This document shows positions 6,453 to 14,417 of a stretch of DNA of 48,367 nucleotides, one piece after another. The stretch is taken from positions 1-48,367 of IMG/VR virus record IMGVR_UViG_3300028840_001720. The stretch is one strand, 5' to 3'. Position 1 is the stretch's first letter. The number at the start of each line of letters is the position of its first letter. The notes beneath the pieces are model-generated. The model had not been told where the DNA came from. It saw nothing but the letters and a program-made list of their open reading frames with translations, and searched no databases. The translations under genes and the position numbers were made by a program. This DNA is from a virus.

Positions 6453-8414
6453 TTAGGGAACATATTTCCCGGCGATCGCCCAGTCGCTTACACCGTCTCC
6501 GACCAGGTGGAAACACTCTTTTTCGTTTACCGTCAGACTGGCAAAGTCGCCTTCTTCAATCGTGTCATCGCTGCCTGATTTTGGCTTGATGGAACAGGTG
6601 TATTCCGTGCTGTCCAATCGCTTTATGAAGAACTCCTTACCTGCGCATGCCTCAGCCGCCGTCGGTAAGAAAGCGTCAAGGCTTGCGCTTGTGAGCGTCA
6701 AAGTCACGAACTCTTGCGATGTCGTTAGCGAGACGGTTTCGGCGCCCCCCTCGGTCACAACAACCGGTGTCGGAATCGTGATTGTGACGGCAACCGGGCT
6801 CGGCGACATAGAGTATTCCGCTTCTACGCTTAAATCTGGGGTCGGCAGTGTTACCGACACAGAAACCGGCACGGGCGCCGTCGAGTACTCTGCTTCAACT
6901 GCCGGCGTTGCCGCCGGGACCGTAGCCGAAACCGCCACTGGGCTCGGTGCTGTCGAGTATTCCGCTTGTACGTCCGTCGTGACCGCTGGGACCGTCGCCG
7001 TGACGGATAGAGGACTCGGCGAGGTCGACTGTTCCGCCTCTGTAGCCACTGTAACCGCTGGGATAGTCACGCCGACCAATACGGGGCTTGGTGTAGCGGT
7101 CCCAACAGTTCCCGACGTGGCACTGACTGCCGGCACCGTGATGGACACTTCAACGGGACTCGGTGCCGTCGTTGCCTCAGTTTCGATGGACGTTGTTACC
7201 GAGGGTACCGTGACGGAGGACACAACCGGCGATGGGGTCGCCGTGTATTCTCCGCTGGTGGCAGTCGTTACCGACGGAATCGTGACGGTAACTGATACGG
7301 GACTCGGCGATGTCGAGTATTCGGCTTGCGTAGCTGTCCCAACTGCAGGAACAGTTGCGCTTACTGCCACGGGGCTTGGTGAGGTCGAGTATTCCGCTTC
7401 TACGCTGGTGCTCGCTGATGGAACAGTGGCAGAAACGGATACGGGCGATGGCGAGCTTGAATACTCGGCCTCGGCTGCAGTCGTGACTGACGGAACCGTA
7501 GCCGATGCAACCACAGGGCTGGGAGACGTGGAGTATTCCGCTTCTACGCTGGTGCTCGCTGATGGAACAGTGGCAGAAACGGATACGGGACCAGGGGCGG
7601 TCGAAGACTCAACCTCAATCGCCGTCGATACGGATGGGATGGTAACGCTAACGGAAACCGCTGATGGCGTTGCAGTTTCTTCAGTGCCTCCCCCCGCCGA
7701 CACCGGCCACAGCGTACGACGCCAGGGGACCAGCAGGTGGTTGATGGGGTCATGCAACCATGCGTGTTGTGACGCGGACAGGACCGTTTCGAAAATACAG
7801 ACGAGTCCGAAGGTATTGACTCGGTTGTGGTTCAGCCGAAATGTGCCGCCGTTGTAATTGATGGGCGGGTCCCAAAAAGTGGACCCGCCATAGTATTGCC
7901 CATTCAAATAAAAGGATACATCGTCCTGCGTGCCAGTCCCACTTAGACCAACGGAAATCCACTCTCCGCTCGTGAGCCCTGTATATTCAATTTGGTCCAC
8001 GTCTGGAACAAATTTCGTGTACATCCGCCAAAACAAAGACGTGTTATTCCATCGCTCACACAGATACAACCCGTCCGGTCCTGTCCAACCGAAATGCACC
8101 TTGGTTGGTCCGCCGCCGCTGATGACCGGGCGAATGCGAGCAAAGATGCTGACGTTATCACCGCTCAAATCTCCAAGTGGCGTGCTAACGTAGTCAGTGG
8201 TGGCATCGCAATCGCATGTCCATCCTCGCTGATTGTCCCACACCCACTGCACTCCGTTCCCAGTCCCGTGGTTCCCCCGCCCGGACAGATCGTGGACGTA
8301 ATCCGATCCGAGGAATCCGCCCGGCACGGCGAGCACGCAGTCCGCTTGGCTGACGGGAGCAGCCGCGTTCCATTTGTAATTCCGATCTTGCGGATTGGGA
8401 TAAAACGTGCGCAC
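6453..8414 (-). CDS. LamG-like fibre protein with thirteen 24-residue repeats
   Basis: A 653-residue putative tail fibre or receptor-binding protein. Residues about 25-230 resemble a concanavalin/LamG jelly roll (HDLSGRGNHGTG, VSIFARIRP, GEWISVGL, VSFYLNGQYYGG). Residues 249-560 are thirteen tandem 24-residue Ser/Thr/Val/Pro repeats of the form SPSPVxVSxTVPxxTTxxEAEYST, probably an extended beta-rich stalk. Residues about 561-653 are a separate C-terminal beta domain. It starts with GTG, overlapping the upstream stop as TAGTG. The length difference typical of repeat genes makes copy-number variation between relatives likely. Confidence 0.8.
   Translation of the reverse strand: MRTFYPNPQDRNYKWNAAAPVSQADCVLAVPGGFLGSDYVHDLSGRGNHGTGNGVQWVWDNQRGWTCDCDATTDYVSTPLGDLSGDNVSIFARIRPVISGGGPTKVHFGWTGPDGLYLCERWNNTSLFWRMYTKFVPDVDQIEYTGLTSGEWISVGLSGTGTQDDVSFYLNGQYYGGSTFWDPPINYNGGTFRLNHNRVNTFGLVCIFETVLSASQHAWLHDPINHLLVPWRRTLWPVSAGGGTEETATPSAVSVSVTIPSVSTAIEVESSTAPGPVSVSATVPSASTSVEAEYSTSPSPVVASATVPSVTTAAEAEYSSSPSPVSVSATVPSASTSVEAEYSTSPSPVAVSATVPAVGTATQAEYSTSPSPVSVTVTIPSVTTATSGEYTATPSPVVSSVTVPSVTTSIETEATTAPSPVEVSITVPAVSATSGTVGTATPSPVLVGVTIPAVTVATEAEQSTSPSPLSVTATVPAVTTDVQAEYSTAPSPVAVSATVPAATPAVEAEYSTAPVPVSVSVTLPTPDLSVEAEYSMSPSPVAVTITIPTPVVVTEGGAETVSLTTSQEFVTLTLTSASLDAFLPTAAEACAGKEFFIKRLDSTEYTCSIKPKSGSDDTIEEGDFASLTVNEKECFHLVGDGVSDWAIAGKYVP
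6735..7670 (-). repeat. 13 tandem 72-bp coding repeats
   Basis: Tandem 72-bp units encode the 24-residue stalk repeats of the fibre protein. Units differ by substitutions but keep exact length. Two blocks (around 7400-7440 and 7544-7584) are nearly identical at the DNA level, which points to recent unit duplication. The repeats also keep an antisense frame open, giving a spurious long plus-strand reading frame. Confidence 0.85.
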
Positions 8415-8983
8415 TAGTCCTGCACTTGTTTGGTAAGCCCTCTGACTTGTAATGCCGTCTCGTCTGCGGTGGCATGAACGGCAACCGAGCTGCCATTACC
8501 TACTACGATCATCATGTATCGTCTCGGTGCTGTGAAATATCCAACCACGCCGACTTGCGGAGAATCTTCGTCGTTCATAACCGCGAGCCGAAGGTGCCCG
8601 ATAAAATCCAGTTGCTGTACGCAATCAGCCACAGCGCCGCCGCCATAGCCAGTATACAATTCGTTCGCGCCAGAAAGCCCAGCAGGATTTCCCGTTGCCG
8701 CCGTAGCCGAATCAGAAAAGCCAGCATGAACAGAAATGCGTTCACCTGCGGTTGGATCGGTTTCCATTTCGATAGTCATCATCAGCTCGTACAGCTCATC
8801 TCGGTTCGCCCCAAGATCGAGCTTTGCTGATTGCCGATATGCTCCTGATGCTAGGCCGCCTAAGTCAATCTCTGCGTTGACCGTGTCACTCCATCCGAGC
8901 GTTGGAGTCTCCGGCCACTCCGTGTCATAGGCGAAGATGTATGACGACCCGTCGACGTATTTAATGCCATCTGGAAGTGCCAT
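8414..8983 (-). CDS. putative virion protein, 189 residues
   Basis: A beta-rich 189-residue protein with the look of a small phage structural protein: GIKYVDGSSYIFAYDTEWP at the N-terminus, many short strands and few charged helices. Its stop overlaps the GTG of the LamG-like fibre gene (TAGTG), so the two are translationally coupled and the proteins probably act in the same appendage. No domain name can be given. Confidence 0.7.
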   Translation of the reverse strand: MALPDGIKYVDGSSYIFAYDTEWPETPTLGWSDTVNAEIDLGGLASGAYRQSAKLDLGANRDELYELMMTIEMETDPTAGERISVHAGFSDSATAATGNPAGLSGANELYTGYGGGAVADCVQQLDFIGHLRLAVMNDEDSPQVGVVGYFTAPRRYMMIVVGNGSSVAVHATADETALQVRGLTKQVQD

Positions 8984-9000
8984 TTACCTAGTCCTTCACG

Positions 9001-9534
9001 TCAGCTTTGATTGATGATGGCGATTGCAGCTTGCACGTCTTGGAGGGTGCAGTTACCCTTGAAAACTGCCACCGCTGATTGAGCCTGAGCCGAACCGTCG
9101 CCACCACCAGGCCCATTGTCACTGCCACCGTATACGGTTTTGGGTTCCTCAGCGAATAGCTTCTCGACTTTCGTCGCCTTACGAGTGGCGAGTCCGAGTA
9201 AGCCGGCTTTAGAATTTGCCGCGCCCGTGCAAACTTCGTTTAGGGCATGCCTGCCTCGCGGTGCCTCGATCGCAAATGACCCGTTGTGAAACAGGAACAG
9301 CATCACGCTCATGTCTTTCTCGTCAAAGGCAGCGTAATCAGTATCCCAATCAATGCCCTCTTGCACGGCCCGATCAACCTCTATGCTCTGTTGCAACACC
9401 CAGAAATCGGACGTTTTTTCGTTGTACCAATTCATAATGACATTCAACGCACCATCGGCGAGGGCGTCGACAATCGTCTGGTCTGTGTTCGCTGCGATGT
9501 CCGCTGCGAATGCGATGTGTTGTTCTGGTGTCAT
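9001..9534 (-). CDS. hypothetical protein, 177 residues
   Basis: A mostly helical N-terminal half (MTPEQHIAFAADIAANTDQTIVDAL) followed by a Gly-rich linker (GGSDNGPGGGDGSAQ) and a short C-terminal segment. A helical cap with a flexible linker is common in baseplate or fibre accessory proteins. It is preceded by an AAAGGAAA ribosome site. Function unknown. Confidence 0.7.
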   Translation of the reverse strand: MTPEQHIAFAADIAANTDQTIVDALADGALNVIMNWYNEKTSDFWVLQQSIEVDRAVQEGIDWDTDYAAFDEKDMSVMLFLFHNGSFAIEAPRGRHALNEVCTGAANSKAGLLGLATRKATKVEKLFAEEPKTVYGGSDNGPGGGDGSAQAQSAVAVFKGNCTLQDVQAAIAIINQS

Positions 9535-9558
9535 AATTAGTTTCCTTTTGTTTCGGTT

Positions 9559-9621
9559 TCAGAAAGGCGCCAGGGCGTCAGTTTGACTCTTCCGCAATTC
9601 GTACTCGGTTACGATGTCCAT
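9559..9621 (-). CDS. possible 20-residue peptide
   Basis: A short reading frame (MDIVTEYELRKSQTDALAPF) with a very good GGGAGA ribosome site seven bases before its ATG, filling the gap between two structural-type genes. The site is unusually strong for chance, but 20 residues cannot be verified by sequence alone; it may be a leader peptide or simply a relic. Confidence 0.4.
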   Translation of the reverse strand: MDIVTEYELRKSQTDALAPF

Positions 9622-9666
9622 GTTTGCTTCTCCCTAATGTTAAGCCCCGGCAGTCAACACAACCGG

Positions 9667-10119
9667 TTACGGTCCGGCAAACTGCACAATCCCCTCGGCG
9701 TCCCACTGAATCGTCACCTGCGTTGCCTCCAATACGACATCTGCGGAAAATTCATTCCAGACGATTGGGATTGAATCGGTGTCGTCGACGACGTGTTTGT
9801 ACACGAGATCGCCGTCATAATCGTTAGATGCGTCGCCACTCAATCCAGAAAACACGGAGTCATCAGCATCTAACTCCACGCGATCGTTCGCGTCGTCCAA
9901 TGCTACCGATACATTGGCTAGCGTCTGGCGTGATGTTCCCGTTGCATCGCCAATAGCATCGGTGGTGATCGCGTCGATGTCGTCAACTGTACCATTGTCC
10001 GCATCCGTCGCGCAGGAATTTCCGGTCATCACCAACGCCACCTTGAGAGTGTCGCCATCCAGGTCAATATCTGCTTGGACAATTTCCTGCAGCGCGTAAA
10101 GAAATATCTTGGAAGCCAT
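9667..10119 (-). CDS. putative virion protein, 150 residues
   Basis: A 150-residue acidic, beta-rich protein (FLYALQEIVQADIDLDGDTLKVALV opening). The opening, a helix followed by a strand ending in LKVALV, followed by Asp/Thr-rich loops and a conserved-looking DLVYKHVVDDTDSIPIVW strand, is the pattern of a small widespread phage structural family. It is in the run of fibre or baseplate-type genes. Confidence 0.7.
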   Translation of the reverse strand: MASKIFLYALQEIVQADIDLDGDTLKVALVMTGNSCATDADNGTVDDIDAITTDAIGDATGTSRQTLANVSVALDDANDRVELDADDSVFSGLSGDASNDYDGDLVYKHVVDDTDSIPIVWNEFSADVVLEATQVTIQWDAEGIVQFAGP

Positions 10120-10166
10120 CGAATTTGTCTCCTTGCTGAAGTCTCAGCTTTTGGATTAAACCTAAC

Positions 10167-10610
10167 TCAGACCTCGGTGTTGGATTCGAACGAAGCGTAC
10201 AGGGCTTTCTGTTCCTCGCGTTCGTCCAGTTTGAACCAGTCGCCTGTCTGGACGTAGCGACGTACTCGCCTTCTGGCGGATCGCTCAGCGTGATACTGGT
10301 TCGGATAGTACACCTGTGGCTCAAACAACATCTTGCCATTCTCGCCTGGTTCGAAAAACCGCAGGCGGAACGGCATCTTCGGGTGACCGTTTTCGGTCTT
10401 GTAGACTTTCACCGCGACGGTCACGACCTCGAAGTACTTTTTGTCGTTTTTGTCGACAGCTTTCCTTTTTTCGGAAGCGTCAAACTCGTTGACTAGTTCC
10501 GCTTCGATCGGCTCCAGGGTCTTGCTGACGACCGCCCTGCCGTTCTGGATGACTTGTTTCCCCTCGTCGTCAGTGACGGGAATTCTCTTGAGTTTGTTGA
10601 TCGTTGGCAT
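10167..10610 (-). CDS. hypothetical protein, 147 residues
   Basis: A basic, charged protein of 147 residues with a good AGGAGGA ribosome site. The central region (KKYFEVVTVAVKVYK) is beta-rich, and the C-terminal part has an Arg cluster (SARRRVRRYVQTGDWF). I do not recognise a family. Confidence 0.65.
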   Translation of the reverse strand: MPTINKLKRIPVTDDEGKQVIQNGRAVVSKTLEPIEAELVNEFDASEKRKAVDKNDKKYFEVVTVAVKVYKTENGHPKMPFRLRFFEPGENGKMLFEPQVYYPNQYHAERSARRRVRRYVQTGDWFKLDEREEQKALYASFESNTEV

Positions 10611-10626
10611 ACGATCCTCCTCTTTT

Positions 10627-11130
10627 TTATGGTAATGAAGTGAAGTTCAAATTGCGCCACAGGACTACATCTGCCTCCGTCAACTGCCCGTCATGATTGA
10701 CGTCAAGCATGTCGACCATGATGTTCCACTCCGCATCAGCCTTGATGGCCGCGACTGCCTCGGCTTCTGTGCAGTGACCATCCCATTCTTCTCGTTTAGC
10801 TGCCCAAGCCACAACGTCGATATTGTCTAAGATATCATCTTCGTTGATGTCCAAGATACTGACCATCGCCAACCATTCGGAATCTGCTTTGACGACCGCA
10901 AGCGGAGTTTCCGAAACGGTGACCGTGATTGACGAGGTCTCTTCGACCGTAATCGACGTAGTGCTTGTCGAGAGCGAAATGGTTGTCGTGCTTGTCGAGA
11001 GAGAAATCGTATTGGCCGACTCGTTGACGGTAATCGTCGGTGCGGATTCGTTGACCGTGATAGCTGGTGCCGACTCGATGACAGCAACATTGATTGGCGT
11101 CTCTTCGACAGTCACAGCAATCGTGCTCAT
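10627..11130 (-). CDS. beta-repeat protein with a dockerin-like EF-hand pair
   Basis: A 167-residue protein in two parts. Residues 1-75 are short beta-strand repeats rich in Thr/Ser/Val (SAPTITVNESA, STSTTTISLS). Residues about 88-165 hold two dockerin-type calcium loops (DINEDDILDNIDVV and DVNHDGQLTEADVV), each followed by a helix, with the spacing of a type I dockerin. Dockerins normally dock cohesins on cellulosome or surface proteins; in a phage this could attach a virion part to a host surface protein or stabilise a fold with calcium. The calcium residues look intact. Confidence 0.75.
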   Translation of the reverse strand: MSTIAVTVEETPINVAVIESAPAITVNESAPTITVNESANTISLSTSTTTISLSTSTTSITVEETSSITVTVSETPLAVVKADSEWLAMVSILDINEDDILDNIDVVAWAAKREEWDGHCTEAEAVAAIKADAEWNIMVDMLDVNHDGQLTEADVVLWRNLNFTSLP

Positions 11131-11493
11131 TTAGCTCGCCTCTTTCGGCATCTTTGGTAGAATCCGAAACCGGCCCTTCAGCAATGGATAGACAGCCCCC
11201 GCCGCTGTTTCGTATTCAAGGCCGTAGACGTAATTTCCGGGATCAAGACTCGATGTGTCTGATGGCTCGAATTCAATATCAATCGAGCCATTATTCATTG
11301 TTAAGCCCGATCCATTCGTCAAGTCAATCACGCCGCTCGCCGCGTCTTCGGATGTGCGAACTTGAAGCCTACCAGTGGTAGCCCTCAGGTCAAGCGGACT
11401 ACCATCCTGTGTAATGGTAAGAGTGCGAGCAAAGGTTGTCCCCTGTTCCATCACAATGTTGAGTACGCCAGCTTCGCTTTTGGTTTCAGCCAT
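11131..11493 (-). CDS. beta-sandwich phage protein (BppU-N-like)
   Basis: 120 residues beginning with GVLNIVMEQGTTFARTLTIT, a sequence pattern common in a small phage beta-sandwich family found at the N-terminus of baseplate and receptor-binding proteins. It continues with DLRATTGRLQVRTSED and a DPGNYVYGLEY strand. It probably forms a connector domain of a fibre. It abuts the dockerin-like gene with no gap. Confidence 0.7.
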   Translation of the reverse strand: MAETKSEAGVLNIVMEQGTTFARTLTITQDGSPLDLRATTGRLQVRTSEDAASGVIDLTNGSGLTMNNGSIDIEFEPSDTSSLDPGNYVYGLEYETAAGAVYPLLKGRFRILPKMPKEAS

Positions 11494-11504
11494 TGCTTTC
11501 GCCT

Positions 11505-11684
11505 TTAGTCTGTCGTGTCTTCCAAATCGTCACTAACGTACTTATTCAAAATACCCGCAATCATCCGCGATTCTTCTTCGGTAAGCGGTCGCATCGGCAT
11601 TGTTCGTTCGTCTGGCTGTACGATTGCCCAGCACTGCTCAATCGGCTCTCCGTTCGCTATTTGAATGGGCTGATAACCGTGCAT
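11505..11684 (-). CDS. 59-residue hypothetical protein
   Basis: A short gene with a perfect GGGAGG ribosome site seven bases before its ATG. The 59-residue product (start MHGYQPIQIANGE, end DDLEDTTD) is acidic and ends in a helix (EEESRMIAGILNKYVSDDL). No domain is recognised. It fills the gap between the lysis-type genes and the fibre proteins. Confidence 0.7.
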   Translation of the reverse strand: MHGYQPIQIANGEPIEQCWAIVQPDERTMPMRPLTEEESRMIAGILNKYVSDDLEDTTD

Positions 11685-11703
11685 CGGGAAACCTCCCGAT
11701 AAT

Positions 11704-12018
11704 CTATTCCTGCAACTGCTGATTGCGTCTGCGTGATAGTGCCATCACGACGCCCGCCACAGTAAGCAGCGCGCCGAAAGCCCACATCGCCTCAGCGCGG
11801 GTAACGTAAGTTCCACGTTCCGATTCGATCTGGTCGCGTAGCTCGTTCATTTGAAAAAGCCTGTGATCGGTTGCCTTCTCACTTGCTGCCTGAGTTTTCT
11901 CGAAAGCGTCGAATCTCATATCGACGTAATCGCGAAGCGTCACTAAGTCGCCCCGCGTTGCCGGCGTAGTTGGTTGGTCTGCTGCGAAAACTGCCAGAAA
12001 CAAAAAAAGTCTCGTCAT
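11704..12018 (-). CDS. membrane protein with coiled coil (holin- or spanin-type)
   Basis: 104 residues: a hydrophobic N-terminus (MTRLFLFLAVFAA), a central helical, probably coiled-coil region (about 25-75, DYVDMRFDAFEKTQAASEKA), and a C-terminal membrane segment (AFGALLTVAGVVMAL) followed by SRRRN. It overlaps the adjacent holin-like gene by four bases (ATGA). Two-membrane-helix small proteins next to a hydrolase gene are typical of phage holins or Rz-type spanins; which one cannot be settled here. Confidence 0.65.
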   Translation of the reverse strand: MTRLFLFLAVFAADQPTTPATRGDLVTLRDYVDMRFDAFEKTQAASEKATDHRLFQMNELRDQIESERGTYVTRAEAMWAFGALLTVAGVVMALSRRRNQQLQE

Positions 12019-12290
12019 GTGTGATCCCCCGAATCCGACTCATCTTCTTTCCGTGATGATACCTTGTCGGGATGCAGTGGGCACGTAGCACATTCTAGCT
12101 CGATCTTTCGCAGTCGCCGGTCATGCTCATTGTGTAGAGCGTCTGATTTTGCATCTCTTTCCTGCCTGCCATCTAGCCTCACCTCGATGCGAGCCAATTT
12201 CGCCGTCGCCATCATCGCCCAGGGGACGCCACCAAGGAGAACGATCGCCATAAGACCTTGGAAGACTGCCAGTGCGGTTGTTGAGTCCAT
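12015..12290 (-). CDS. putative holin
   Basis: 91 residues with one clear membrane helix near the N-terminus (AVFQGLMAIVLLGGVPWAMMATA) and a charged, helical cytosolic tail ending in a short Cys-containing segment (CATCPLHP). It has a GGAGGA ribosome site in the end of the upstream small gene and ATGA coupling to the next membrane protein. Size, topology and its place next to a protease gene suggest a holin. Confidence 0.6.
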   Translation of the reverse strand: MDSTTALAVFQGLMAIVLLGGVPWAMMATAKLARIEVRLDGRQERDAKSDALHNEHDRRLRKIELECATCPLHPDKVSSRKEDESDSGDHT

Positions 12291-12293
12291 CGG

Positions 12294-12443
12294 TCACTTC
12301 CTCCTGCGTCGCCATTTCCGTCGTGGTGGCTGGGGCGTGATTCGCTTGTGCCGCTCCCAGTCTTGGGATTGTTCGCGGCGTATCTCTCCGGCAACCCGCT
12401 TATTCAGTGCCGACTTGTACCCGCCCTTCGATCGACTGCCCAT
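12294..12443 (-). CDS. 49-residue basic protein
   Basis: A very basic 49-residue product (about a third Arg or Lys; starts MGSRSKGGYKSALNKR, ends PPRRKWRRRRK). It starts four bases after the protease stop, has a G-rich ribosome site, and its end carries the ribosome site of the holin-like gene. It could be a small nucleic-acid- or membrane-binding peptide. No family recognised. Confidence 0.55.
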   Translation of the reverse strand: MGSRSKGGYKSALNKRVAGEIRREQSQDWERHKRITPQPPRRKWRRRRK

Positions 12444-12447
12444 GCCA

Positions 12448-13281
12448 TCATGCCCCCGGTGATTGCCGCATTCTCAGGAAGATGCACGACCAGGAAGGAT
12501 ACTTGCGTCTCCCGCCAATCAGCCCAAATCCCTTGTCGCCATAGCCATCGTTGCCCCAGCTATTGCGGATGCCCATCTGAACTTCGCCGCCGTTGACGCG
12601 CCCCCAGCAGCCATAGACGTAGTGACTCCACCAGGAATAAGACAGCCCCACAGGATGACCCTGGCAAATCGCCGACATGCAACGCCAAAATCCGCTTTCA
12701 CCGCTGCCGGCTTCCACGACCTCCTCCAGCCACTGATGTTTGCGATCGGCTTGCGTCTTGTCTGTGTCGTAGTTGCGCGAATAGCCGTTGGCCGGCCATA
12801 GTCTTGCGTCCGTCGCACCGTGCTCCTGGAACTTCTCGACGCCCAGCGAAGGATAGCCGCCGCGGACGCCAAAATTCGAGTAGCAATGATACGCCACGGA
12901 CGCCGGCGAGGGGACGCGATACGGCAAGCCCGCACAAGTCAGCATCAGAGAAGCGGCCCCGCAAGTGCCGAAAATCCAGCAGGTGCCGGCCTCTTGCTTT
13001 AGCGCGTCCATCTCATAGCCGAGGTGCATAAGCGACGCTTCGTGAGCCCACATATTCTCAAGCCGCTCTTTGACCTCCTGCTCATCGTACTCGACAATGC
13101 CAGACGCTTCAAAAGGCAACGTTGCCATTCGGGCGGGATACCATTCTTCAACCGGCAGGCAGCCAGTGAAATGCAAGTTGCCCTTGTTGTCCTTGACGAC
13201 GTAATCAGCATCGGGCACGTAGTCCCGATAATTGCTGTCGTCGATGACGTGCGGTGGTTTTCCGTTCAGGGAGGTTATCAC
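12448..13281 (-). CDS. papain-like (C1 family) cysteine protease
   Basis: 277 residues with the papain catalytic set: Q96 and C101 in the QEAGTCWIFGTCGA block, H220 in SWWSHYVYGCWG, and N240 in GIRNSWGNDGYGDKG, which matches the xNSWGxxWGxxGY signature. No secretion signal is visible, so a holin or another export path would be needed if it acts on the cell envelope. It starts with GTG, overlapping the upstream stop as GTGA. Located between a secreted protein and two holin-like genes, it could be the lysis enzyme; no lysozyme, amidase or transglycosylase was found elsewhere in the window. Confidence 0.85.
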   Translation of the reverse strand: MITSLNGKPPHVIDDSNYRDYVPDADYVVKDNKGNLHFTGCLPVEEWYPARMATLPFEASGIVEYDEQEVKERLENMWAHEASLMHLGYEMDALKQEAGTCWIFGTCGAASLMLTCAGLPYRVPSPASVAYHCYSNFGVRGGYPSLGVEKFQEHGATDARLWPANGYSRNYDTDKTQADRKHQWLEEVVEAGSGESGFWRCMSAICQGHPVGLSYSWWSHYVYGCWGRVNGGEVQMGIRNSWGNDGYGDKGFGLIGGRRKYPSWSCIFLRMRQSPGA

Positions 13282-14180
13282 TTGAATTCCTCCAGCTTCT
13301 CAATCGCCGCCTCGACCGATTCCGGCAAGGGCTCAATCACTTCCCGCTCGCCGTCGCTCACAATCCACGCCGGCAATTTCGTGCCCGATTCCATCAGCAA
13401 ATCCCAGCCCTCGACGTACACGGGCAACTCCAGCTTTCTACCTTCGGAGCCATCGACCAAAGATTCCGGGTGGCTGAATCGGTATGCGGGTCGGCCGTCT
13501 GATTCCTTCGCAGCGTGGGCATCCATCCAATCCCGGAGCGGTTTGCTTGTGAAAATATTGATTTGACTCTGCGGCAACTTTCCCCGCTGGTTCTCGTCGT
13601 CGATTACCAAGACGTGCAGCCCCGATACTTTCCATTGTATCGGGGCTGGCGGAGGGTCCGGGCCAGGTGGTGGATTCGGTGCCTCGCCGGTCTTGATCGT
13701 CCACGCGAGCCGATGGATAATGGGTTGCTCACCTTCCAGTCTCGCCACCGTCACAACCACATCGTATTGCCTCAGCGGGTTGTCTTTGGCAATCTCGACC
13801 CAGACGAGAATAGTCCCGCGGAGATCCTGGAGCACGCGAACGTGGCTCGATTCGAGATAGCCCGACGGGTACACAGACACGTTGCCGCCGCGAAGTTCCG
13901 GCACCGTCACACCGTCCACTTCGAGCCACACCGACTTGCCGATTGGCACGATGTCTTCAGGGCCAGTCATCGAGGGGTCAGCAGCAGCAGCATTCGCTGC
14001 AACAAACAGAAAAAGCCAAGCGGTGGATTCGAACCACCTTGCCTTGCAGTTCTGCGGGCTACCCTCCAGGGAAGAGCTATGCCAGCGTGCCCGACTCAGA
14101 GCCAGCTTGGCCGGGAGAGTTTTATTCGCTTCGGCTGGATTACCTCTATTCGTACTCGCATAGATCTTGGCGCTTGGCAT
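13278..14180 (-). CDS. secreted two-domain protein with Pro-rich linker
   Basis: The frame is open from an ATG at 14180 with an AAGGGG ribosome site, but residues about 23-56 are a translation of the tRNA-like element. A signal-peptide-like stretch (WLFLFVAANAAAADPS) follows it directly, so the true start may be near 14020 with a non-ATG codon. The mature protein has an N-terminal beta domain, a Pro-rich linker (PNPPPGPDPPPAP), and a C-terminal domain (VLVIDDENQRGKLPQSQ ... PAWIVSDGE) of a type I associate with planctomycetes and their phages. Function unknown; its stop overlaps the protease GTG. Confidence 0.65.
   Translation of the reverse strand: MPSAKIYASTNRGNPAEANKTLPAKLALSRARWHSSSLEGSPQNCKARWFESTAWLFLFVAANAAAADPSMTGPEDIVPIGKSVWLEVDGVTVPELRGGNVSVYPSGYLESSHVRVLQDLRGTILVWVEIAKDNPLRQYDVVVTVARLEGEQPIIHRLAWTIKTGEAPNPPPGPDPPPAPIQWKVSGLHVLVIDDENQRGKLPQSQINIFTSKPLRDWMDAHAAKESDGRPAYRFSHPESLVDGSEGRKLELPVYVEGWDLLMESGTKLPAWIVSDGEREVIEPLPESVEAAIEKLEEFK
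14015..14111 (-). tRNA. tRNA-like element (perfect acceptor and T arm)
   Basis: On the minus strand GCCAAGC (14105-14111) pairs perfectly with GCTTGGC (14015-14021), a 7-bp acceptor stem, and GGTGG-TTCGAAT-CCACC lies directly before the 3' strand as a canonical T arm with a 5-bp stem. The total of 97 bases would need a long variable arm, as in Ser or Leu tRNA. I could not fold a convincing D arm or a 5-bp anticodon stem with U33; a weak CTC/GAG stem around TTCCCTG would give CCC. It may be a degraded or unusual tRNA. No CCA is encoded. Confidence 0.4.
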
Positions 14181-14192
14181 CGCAATCGCCCC

Positions 14193-14342
14193 TTACGTGT
14201 TGACGGTCGGGCCGGTGTCATCGTCCTTTCGGTCCTTGAGCAACTCGATTATCAGCTTGATAATCTCAAGGATAATCGACCAGTCAAACGCCACTTCCAC
14301 GCCGTCATCAGATCGTCGCACTTTCATTTTCACTTCGGCCAT
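14193..14342 (-). CDS. 49-residue amphipathic-helix protein
   Basis: The ATG at 14342 is chosen because a GAGGAG ribosome site lies eight bases upstream; the frame itself is open to 14405. The product has a basic N-terminal strand and a hydrophobic helix (WSIILEIIKLIIELLKDRKDD) that could lie in or on a membrane. It may belong to the lysis or membrane group. No family recognised. Confidence 0.55.
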   Translation of the reverse strand: MAEVKMKVRRSDDGVEVAFDWSIILEIIKLIIELLKDRKDDDTGPTVNT

Positions 14343-14417
14343 GATTTTTCTCCTCTCATTAGGGTAAGACACGTATTTCTCGTCTGTCAAGACGAATACC
14401 GCCACAATACACAGGTT

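Noticed and set aside
6562-7857. Long plus-strand frame of 431 codons opposite the fibre repeats
   Set aside because: It is antisense to the 24-residue repeats and stays open because of their biased codons; no ribosome site and no recognisable domain.
13989-14001. Short ATTCGCTGCAAC segment like the CRISPR repeat
   Set aside because: The match is an 11-base core with the four-base GTTC missing, inside the signal-peptide coding sequence; probably chance.
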